Positions 1-4,119 of a DNA stretch of 8,845 nucleotides are shown here, one piece after another. The notes beneath the pieces are model-generated. The model was not told where the DNA came from and made no database searches. It saw only the letters and a list, made by a program, of their open reading frames with translations. The translations under genes and the position numbers were made by a program. Source of the stretch: Ruminococcaceae bacterium UBA6842 (GTDB lineage Bacteria > Bacillota > Clostridia > Oscillospirales > Acutalibacteraceae). Every line of letters starts with the position of its first letter. The stretch's first letter is position 1. The stretch lies in the NCBI GenBank assembly GCA_002451855.1, contig DKDS01000014.1, forward strand, positions 1-8,845, written 5' to 3'.

Positions 1-795
1 ATGATGTTCGGCTACGCCTGCGACGACACGCCCGAGCTTATGCCGCTTCCCATATCGCTTGCGCACAAAATGGCAAGAAAGCTTACCGCCGTGCGTAAGG
101 AGGGCGTGCTTCCGTATTTAAGACCCGACGGAAAAACTCAGGTCACTGTTGAATATGACGGCGGAAAGCCCGTTCATATTGAGGCGGTTGTCGTATCCTC
201 ACAGCACAGCGCCGATACCGACCTTGATATATTAAGAAAAGATATACTTGAAAAGGTAATAAAGCCAACTGTTCCGTCAGAGCTTTTTGATGAAAAAACA
301 AAGGTTTATATTAACCCGACCGGCCGCTTTGTCGTAGGCGGACCGCAGGGCGATACGGGACTCACGGGCAGAAAAATAATAGTAGATACCTACGGCGGCT
401 TTGCCCGTCACGGCGGCGGCGCGTTTTCGGGTAAGGACCCGACAAAGGTTGACCGCAGCGCCGCATATGCCGCAAGGTATGTCGCAAAGAATATTGTTGC
501 GGCGCGTCTTGCGAAAAAGTGCGAGGTACAGCTTGCCTATGCGATAGGCGTGGCGCACCCCGTTTCGGTTATGGTAGATACTTTCGGTACGGGCAAATAT
601 GACGACGAAAAAATCGCCGAGGCGGTAAAGAGCGTGTTTGATCTGCGCCCGTCCGCCATAATAGACAAGCTTGACCTTAAAAGACCCATTTACCGCGAAC
701 TTTCCGCATACGGCCATATGGGCAGAACCGATATTCCGCTCACTTGGGAAAAAACGGATAAAACGGAAGAGCTTAAAAAATACTTGACAAAATAA
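1..795 (+). CDS. metK: S-adenosylmethionine synthetase (methionine adenosyltransferase), 5'-truncated by the window edge
   Basis: This enzyme makes S-adenosylmethionine from methionine and ATP in the cytoplasm and supplies methyl donor to SpoU-type methyltransferases such as the one encoded downstream. The 264 visible residues match the central and C-terminal domains. They open with the MMFGYA segment that in complete proteins follows GDQG, so the ATG at position 1 is internal and roughly 115-120 N-terminal residues lie outside the window. Visible landmarks are NPTGRF (about 105-110), GGP and GDTGLTGRK (113-125), the glycine-rich RHGGGAFSGKDP loop (136-147), DRSAAYAARY (151-160) and WEKTD near the end. 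Where family members usually read NET after GYA-x this protein has DDT, a mild substitution. No terminator lies directly after the TAA. The promoter of the next operon overlaps the last codons. Identity is very secure. Confidence 0.97.
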   Translation: MMFGYACDDTPELMPLPISLAHKMARKLTAVRKEGVLPYLRPDGKTQVTVEYDGGKPVHIEAVVVSSQHSADTDLDILRKDILEKVIKPTVPSELFDEKTKVYINPTGRFVVGGPQGDTGLTGRKIIVDTYGGFARHGGGAFSGKDPTKVDRSAAYAARYVAKNIVAARLAKKCEVQLAYAIGVAHPVSVMVDTFGTGKYDDEKIAEAVKSVFDLRPSAIIDKLDLKRPIYRELSAYGHMGRTDIPLTWEKTDKTEELKKYLTK

Positions 796-811
796 ATTTT
801 TGTGGTATAAT
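784..811 (+). promoter_or_regulatory. Consensus sigma-A promoter for the infC-rpmI-rplT operon
   Basis: A perfect -35 box TTGACA (784-789) and a perfect -10 box TATAAT (806-811) are separated by 16 bp. A TGn extended -10 element (803-805) sits immediately before the -10 box. The -35 box lies inside the last sense codons of metK and the spacer contains the metK stop codon. Transcription should start near 816-819, giving a leader of about 170 nt before infC. All six positions of both hexamers match the housekeeping sigma consensus, so this is one of the strongest promoter predictions possible from sequence alone. Confidence 0.9.
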
Positions 812-817
812 CGGTAT

Positions 818-935
818 TACAAAGAAGCAGTACGGTTTTCGTCTCACCCTGTCGGCAACGGCTGAAGGGTCAATAAAAATTCAGACATTTTTGTTTGGCG
901 TTTTTATGTGCGGACGGATTTCGTCCGCACTTTTT
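818..935 (+). promoter_or_regulatory. Putative L20-type attenuator leader of the infC operon
   Basis: The leader contains two adjacent hairpins followed by a terminator. Hairpin 1 pairs 829-834 with 840-844 around a GUUUU loop, with U831 bulged. Hairpin 2 pairs ACCCU (846-850) with AGGGU (866-870) and, inside it, GUCG (851-854) with CGGC (859-862), capped by a GCAA tetraloop, with UGA (863-865) bulged. An alternative helix can pair 838-847 with 908-918 (one bulged C at 911), which would destroy both hairpins and the left arm of the terminator. In Bacillus subtilis the infC operon is known to be repressed by L20 through transcription attenuation. Position, gene order and the mutually exclusive folds support the same logic here. 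L20 as the ligand is inferred. Confidence 0.72.
908..935 (+). terminator. Intrinsic terminator in the infC leader (attenuator)
   Basis: A perfect 9-bp stem pairs GTGCGGACG (908-916) with CGTCCGCAC (922-930) around a 5-nt loop, followed directly by five T residues (931-935) and another T-rich run. It lies after the operon promoter and before infC, so it acts as a conditional terminator. It is also the first terminator downstream of metK, so metK read-through transcripts would meet it as well. Confidence 0.9.
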
Positions 936-940
936 GTTTG

Positions 941-967
941 ATTGCAGAAATGCAGTTTTGCTGCAAT
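941..967 (+). promoter_or_regulatory. Hairpin with two competing left arms just upstream of the infC ribosome binding site
   Basis: ATTGCAG (941-947) and CTGCAAT (961-967) form a perfect 7-bp inverted repeat with a 13-nt loop. Within the loop, TGCAG (951-955) can pair with the same CTGCA (961-965) as a smaller stem. The structure ends 9 nt before the infC Shine-Dalgarno sequence and is not followed by a T-run, so it is not a terminator. It could shape ribosome access or mRNA processing. Function is unknown. Confidence 0.45.
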
Positions 968-976
968 ACTAAATTT

Positions 977-983
977 GGAGGTG
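977..983 (+). promoter_or_regulatory. Strong infC Shine-Dalgarno that decides a non-AUG start
   Basis: GGAGGTG is a seven-base match to the anti-Shine-Dalgarno end of 16S rRNA. There is no ATG, GTG or TTG in the infC frame within reach. The in-frame codon 7 nt downstream is ATC at 991. The other in-frame ATC, at 985, is only 1 nt away and too close. The frame is closed by TAA at 970-972. Confidence 0.8.
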
Positions 984-990
984 CATCAAC

Positions 991-1509
991 ATCAGCAGTA
1001 AAGAGCTTTTCGTAAACGAAAGTATTAAATTCAAGGAGGTCCGTACCATCGGTTCGGATGGATCTCAGCTCGGCATAATGCCGGTTGCCAAAGCGCTTGA
1101 AGCCGCATATGCGGCGGATCTTGATTTGGTCTGCATTTCGCCTAACGCTCAGCCGCCCGTTTGTAAGATAATGGATTACGGAAAATACCGTTTTGAACAG
1201 GCTAAGCGTGAAAAGGAAGCCAGAAAAAATCAGAAAACGGTTGAGATTAAGGAAATTCGTTTGGGTTTAAGTATTGATGTTCACGACTTTGAAACCAAAG
1301 GAAAACACGCTATGCGCTTTCTTGACGAGGGCAATAAGGTAAAGGTTTCTATCCGTTTCAGGGGCAGAGAGCTCGGCCATCCCGAAATCGGCCTTGAGAC
1401 TATGAGGCGCTTTGCGGAATATTGCGAAGAGCATGGCTCGGTTGAAAAGCCGGCAAAAATGGAAGGCAGAAATATGCTGATGTTTTTAGCCCCTAAATCG
1501 GGTAAATAA
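991..1509 (+). CDS. infC: Translation initiation factor IF-3, starting at a rare AUC codon
   Basis: IF-3 binds the 30S subunit, prevents premature joining of 50S and proofreads the start codon and initiator tRNA. The 172-residue product has normal family length if translation starts at ATC 991. The N-terminal domain carries ELFVNE (about 5-10), FKEVRTIGSDG (14-24) and LDLVCISPNAQPPVCKIMDYGKY (44-66, the IF-3 signature region). A lysine-rich linker spans about 71-90. The C-terminal domain includes VSIRFRGRE (119-127) and ends in MLMFLAPKSGK. The first ATG in frame (1078) would delete 29 conserved residues, so it is rejected as the start. An AUU/AUC-type start is a known IF-3 autoregulatory feature, because IF-3 discriminates against non-canonical starts. 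infC is first in the operon with rpmI and rplT, 32 nt from rpmI. Confidence 0.95.
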   Translation: MSSKELFVNESIKFKEVRTIGSDGSQLGIMPVAKALEAAYAADLDLVCISPNAQPPVCKIMDYGKYRFEQAKREKEARKNQKTVEIKEIRLGLSIDVHDFETKGKHAMRFLDEGNKVKVSIRFRGRELGHPEIGLETMRRFAEYCEEHGSVEKPAKMEGRNMLMFLAPKSGK

Positions 1510-1541
1510 CGGCAGTTGAATTTAATTAGGGAGGAATTACA

Positions 1542-1739
1542 ATGCCTAAGATCAAAACTCACAGCGGCGCCAAGAAGCGCTTTAAGCTCACTAAAACCGG
1601 TAAGGTTAAGCGTGCTCACGCTTTCAAGTCGCACATTCTCAACAAGAAAACAACCAAGCGTAAGAGAAATCTTCGCAAGGTAGTTACCGCGGATGTAACA
1701 AATGTAGCAAAGGTTAAGAAAATGATTCCTTATAAATAA
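1542..1739 (+). CDS. rpmI: 50S ribosomal protein L35 (bL35)
   Basis: L35 is a small basic protein of the large ribosomal subunit that binds 23S rRNA. The 65-residue product begins MPKIKTHSGAKKRFK, the family signature, and continues TGKVKRAHAFKSHIL, an arginine/lysine-rich KRKRNLRK segment and a KKMIPY tail. This is the normal full length. GGGAGG (1529-1534) lies 7 nt before the ATG. It sits between infC and rplT, 29 nt before rplT, the classical IF3-L35-L20 order, and is expected to be translated from the same leader-controlled transcript. Confidence 0.98.
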   Translation: MPKIKTHSGAKKRFKLTKTGKVKRAHAFKSHILNKKTTKRKRNLRKVVTADVTNVAKVKKMIPYK

Positions 1740-1768
1740 GGAACGACTTTAAAGTGGAGGTATAACAT

Positions 1769-2128
1769 ATGGCACGAGTTAAAGGTGCGTTGGCAACACG
1801 CAAAAGAAGAAAAAAGACTTTAAAGCTTGCTAAGGGCTATTTCGGCGCTAAATCAAAGCTTTTTAAAACAGCTAAAGAAGCTGTTATGAAATCAGGCAAT
1901 TACGCTTATATCGGCCGCAGGCAGAAAAAGCGTGATTTCCGCCGTTTATGGATTACCCGTATTTCGGCTGCCGCTAAGATAAACGGTATGAATTATTCAA
2001 CCTTTATGAACGGTCTTAACAAGGCAGGAATACAGATAAACCGTAAAATGCTTGCAGACCTTGCGGTTAATGACGCCGCCGGCTTTGCGACTCTCGTAAA
2101 AGCTGCCAATAAGGCTCTTGAAAAGTAA
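1769..2128 (+). CDS. rplT: 50S ribosomal protein L20 (bL20)
   Basis: L20 is an early-assembly large-subunit protein that binds 23S rRNA domain II. In B. subtilis and E. coli it also represses its own operon. The 119-residue product shows the family opening MARVKGALATRKRRKK, then LKLAKGYFGAKSKLFKTAKEAV (about 18-39), YAYIGRRQKKRDFRRLWITRI (about 46-66) and the globular C-terminal part with GLNKAGIQINRKMLADLA. Length is typical. GGAGG (1756-1760) lies 8 nt before the ATG. It is the last gene before the hairpin at 2134 and the probable ligand of the leader at 818-935, which is inferred from family knowledge. Confidence 0.98.
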   Translation: MARVKGALATRKRRKKTLKLAKGYFGAKSKLFKTAKEAVMKSGNYAYIGRRQKKRDFRRLWITRISAAAKINGMNYSTFMNGLNKAGIQINRKMLADLAVNDAAGFATLVKAANKALEK

Positions 2129-2133
2129 TTTTT

Positions 2134-2173
2134 TCGCCCGGGGTTTTTAACTTCGGGCGACTTTGTGTTTTTT
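2134..2173 (+). terminator. Terminator of the infC-rpmI-rplT operon, imperfect U-tract
   Basis: TCGCCCG (2134-2140) pairs perfectly with CGGGCGA (2154-2160). The stem can continue with five more pairs, 2141-2145 against 2149-2153 (two of them G-U), leaving a TTT loop. The tract after it is CTTTG TG then six T residues (2161-2173), so release should be weaker than at an ideal terminator. It starts 5 nt after the rplT stop codon. The AGGTGG ribosome binding site of the next gene follows immediately, which suggests partial read-through. Confidence 0.7.
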
Positions 2174-2179
2174 AGGTGG
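2174..2179 (+). promoter_or_regulatory. Ribosome binding site that selects ATG 2186 for the methyltransferase gene
   Basis: AGGTGG ends directly against an in-frame ATG at 2180 (no spacer) but lies 6 nt before the ATG at 2186. The latter is therefore the better start. An in-frame GTG at 2165 lies upstream of this site, inside the terminator tail, and would add residues with no family resemblance. Confidence 0.6.
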
Positions 2180-2185
2180 ATGTTT

Positions 2186-2968
2186 ATGAAGGCTTTTAAC
2201 GCTGTTACAAGCAGAGAAAATCCGCTTATCAAGCTTGTTTCCTCCTTGCAGAATTCGGCGGAAAAACGCCGTGAAAACGGTATGTTTGTGCTTGAGGGAC
2301 TGAGAATATGCAAGGACGCATACGAAAACGGAATCAGGTTTGATAAACTGATAATCTCTGATACGGCATATGAAAAATACAGTGCGGATATTGAAAAATT
2401 TTCTTCCGCCGCGGACGGGTGCTATAAAATACCCGACTCGCTTTTTAAAAAAATAAGCGACACTAAAACTCCGCAGGGAATAATTGCCGTTTGCAAAATT
2501 ATTAAACAGGACTGCGGTAAAATTAAGAAAAACGGGAAATATGTTGCGCTTGAAAATGTTGCCGACCCGTCTAACCTCGGGGCGGTATCCCGCACGGCGG
2601 AGGCGCTCGGTGCGGACGGTATAATTTTATCTTCCGACGGGTGCGACCCCTTTTCTCCTAAGGCCTTGCGCGCGTCTATGGGTACTCTGCTCCGTATGCC
2701 CGTATATATTTTTGAAAGCTTTGCGGACGGTATAAAAAATACGGGTCTTAAATCCTATGCCTGCGTGGTTGACAGAGACGCCGAAAGCATATCGGACTGT
2801 GATTTTAAAGAAGGCTCTGTTGTTGTGATAGGCAATGAGGCAAACGGACTGACAGAAGAAATGAAAAACGCCGCCGATGCCGCCGTTACAATACCTATGA
2901 CAGGGCGTGCGGAGTCGCTTAACGCAGCCGCTGCCGCCGCAATAGCAATTTGGGAAATGATGAAATGA
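2186..2968 (+). CDS. TrmH/SpoU-family RNA 2'-O-methyltransferase (rRNA or tRNA substrate unknown)
   Basis: The protein belongs to the SPOUT (trefoil-knot) methyltransferases that use S-adenosylmethionine to methylate ribose 2'-OH groups in RNA. From ATG 2186 it has 260 residues, typical for the subgroup with an N-terminal RNA-binding extension. The start NAVTSRENPLIK and MFVLEGLRICKDA (about 33-45) form the SpoU substrate-binding domain. The catalytic domain shows motif 1 NVADPSNLGAVSRTA (124-138), motif 2 VVVIGNEANGLTEEM (about 212-226) and motif 3 IPMTGRAESLNAAAAAAIAI (236-255), all intact. It resembles YsgA/RlmB-like proteins, but the exact modified nucleotide cannot be deduced, so no symbol is given. 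Its last codon overlaps the dprA start, indicating coupled translation. Confidence 0.92.
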   Translation: MKAFNAVTSRENPLIKLVSSLQNSAEKRRENGMFVLEGLRICKDAYENGIRFDKLIISDTAYEKYSADIEKFSSAADGCYKIPDSLFKKISDTKTPQGIIAVCKIIKQDCGKIKKNGKYVALENVADPSNLGAVSRTAEALGADGIILSSDGCDPFSPKALRASMGTLLRMPVYIFESFADGIKNTGLKSYACVVDRDAESISDCDFKEGSVVVIGNEANGLTEEMKNAADAAVTIPMTGRAESLNAAAAAAIAIWEMMK

Positions 2969-4104
2969 TAAGCTATTACATCAGTCTTTCAAACGCTATG
3001 GGCGCCGGCAATGTAAGGGCTGTAAAGGCGCTTGAATACTTCGGCAATGCGAAGAACATATTTAAGGCGTCAGCCGAAAAAAGAGCACAATCGGGAATTT
3101 TTACCGCAAATGAGCTTAAACGGCTTGATGCTGCGGGACCCGATTACGCTAATGAAATTGCCGCCGAATGTAAAGCAAACGGCATAGATATAATACCGCT
3201 CGGGGATAAAAGATACCCGCGCTGTCTTTCGGTTTTGGAGGACGCACCCGTGGTTTTATATGTAAAGGGGAGACTGCCCGATTTTGACAGAACTCCCGCA
3301 ATTTGCATAGTAGGACCGAGAAAGGTTACGGAAAAGGGCAAAATTGCGGCATATTCCGTTGCAAGACGGGTGGCGTTAGCCGGTATGACCGTTGTAAGCG
3401 GAGGTGCGCTCGGCTGTGACAGTGCGGCACATTACGGGTCAGTCAAGGCAGGCGGAGATACGGCTCTTGTTATGGGCTGCGGAATTTTAAGCGATTATCT
3501 GCCCGAAAACCGCCCGCTTAGAAATCTCGTTGAGTCTCACGGCTGTTTAATAAGCGAATATCCGCCGCATTACCGTGCTTCACGCTATACCTTTCCCGTA
3601 AGAAACAGGATACTTTCTGGTCTGGCGCTTTGCACTGTTGTAATTGAGGCGGGCAGTAAAAGCGGCGCTTTGATTACGGCACGCCATGCGGCGGAGCAGG
3701 GAAAGGATGTATTTGTTATTCCGGGTGACGGGAGTAAAGCCTATGCCGGCTCAAACGCGCTTTTAGACGACGGCGCAATACCGCTTAACGATATGTCGGA
3801 TATTTTTAACGAATATATCCCGAAATTTCCCGATAAAATAAATATCAAAAGGGCATATGAACGAACCGGCAGTGAACAAAAAAACACCGAAGATTTATCG
3901 GTTCACAAAAAATTATCAAATGAAACCCTTTCCAAAAACGCAAAAATAGTATATAATCATTTGGATAAGCATAAATTTTATCCTGAAGAAATAAAGGACA
4001 CGGGTCTTGAACCGTCGGAAATAATTTCAGCGCTTACAGAGCTTGAAATCGAGCTTATAATACGCTCGGCGCCCGGCGGAAGATACGAGCTTATCAACAA
4101 ATAA
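2965..4104 (+). CDS. dprA: DNA-processing protein DprA (single-strand DNA/RecA loader), divergent motif variant
   Basis: DprA binds incoming single-stranded DNA and loads RecA during transformation, but it is also present in many bacteria not known to be competent. ATG 2965 overlaps the upstream TGA (ATGA), giving 379 residues. An in-frame TTG at 2950 is less likely. Domains are an N-terminal helical/SAM-like part (1-70), a Rossmann-like DprA core (about 75-265) with APVVLYVKG, IVGPRK (115-120), VVSGGALGCDSAAH (143-156), SEYPP, PVRNR (211-215), EAGSKSGALITARHAAEQG and VFVIPG, then a variable linker rich in K/N/E and a winged-helix domain (about 325-379) ending GGRYELINK. Compared with the textbook core, GPR replaces GSR and SGGALGCD replaces SGLARGID. 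It may be a Clostridia subgroup. Fold and length are intact. Confidence 0.93.
   Translation: MISYYISLSNAMGAGNVRAVKALEYFGNAKNIFKASAEKRAQSGIFTANELKRLDAAGPDYANEIAAECKANGIDIIPLGDKRYPRCLSVLEDAPVVLYVKGRLPDFDRTPAICIVGPRKVTEKGKIAAYSVARRVALAGMTVVSGGALGCDSAAHYGSVKAGGDTALVMGCGILSDYLPENRPLRNLVESHGCLISEYPPHYRASRYTFPVRNRILSGLALCTVVIEAGSKSGALITARHAAEQGKDVFVIPGDGSKAYAGSNALLDDGAIPLNDMSDIFNEYIPKFPDKINIKRAYERTGSEQKNTEDLSVHKKLSNETLSKNAKIVYNHLDKHKFYPEEIKDTGLEPSEIISALTELEIELIIRSAPGGRYELINK
3929..3957 (+). promoter_or_regulatory. Possible internal promoter upstream of topA (weak candidate)
   Basis: A perfect TATAAT (3952-3957) lies 17 bp after TTTCCA (3929-3934, 4 of 6 matches to TTGACA) in an A/T-rich part of dprA encoding the linker before the winged helix. 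It would start transcription about 155 nt before topA. AT-rich coding DNA often produces such matches by chance, so this is tentative. Confidence 0.3.
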
Positions 4105-4119
4105 CAACGGAGGTAAAAT

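Noticed and set aside
277..717. Minus-strand open frame opposite metK
   Set aside because: It lies fully within highly conserved MetK coding sequence, has no SD, and its translation looks like a compositional shadow.
875..892. AAAAAT/ATTTTT inverted repeat in the infC leader
   Set aside because: Six A-U pairs with a 6-nt loop are too weak to be counted as a separate regulatory element. It probably serves as a flexible linker between hairpin 2 and the terminator.
1078..1509. infC starting at ATG 1078 (143 residues)
   Set aside because: This start removes 29 residues of conserved IF-3 N-terminal sequence, has no properly spaced SD, and the frame continues upstream to ATC 991 with an excellent SD.
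2165..2185. GTG 2165 or ATG 2180 as start of the SpoU methyltransferase
   Set aside because: GTG 2165 lies in the terminator tail before the ribosome binding site and adds non-family residues. ATG 2180 touches the SD with no spacer.
2950..2964. TTG 2950 as dprA start
   Set aside because: ATG 2965 gives the classic ATGA overlap and begins exactly at the conserved N-terminal helix. The TTG codon has no SD.
3284..3311. TTGACA followed 16 bp later by CATAGT inside dprA
   Set aside because: The -35 box is perfect, but CATAGT is a poor -10 and the site lies in conserved DprA codons far from any gene start.
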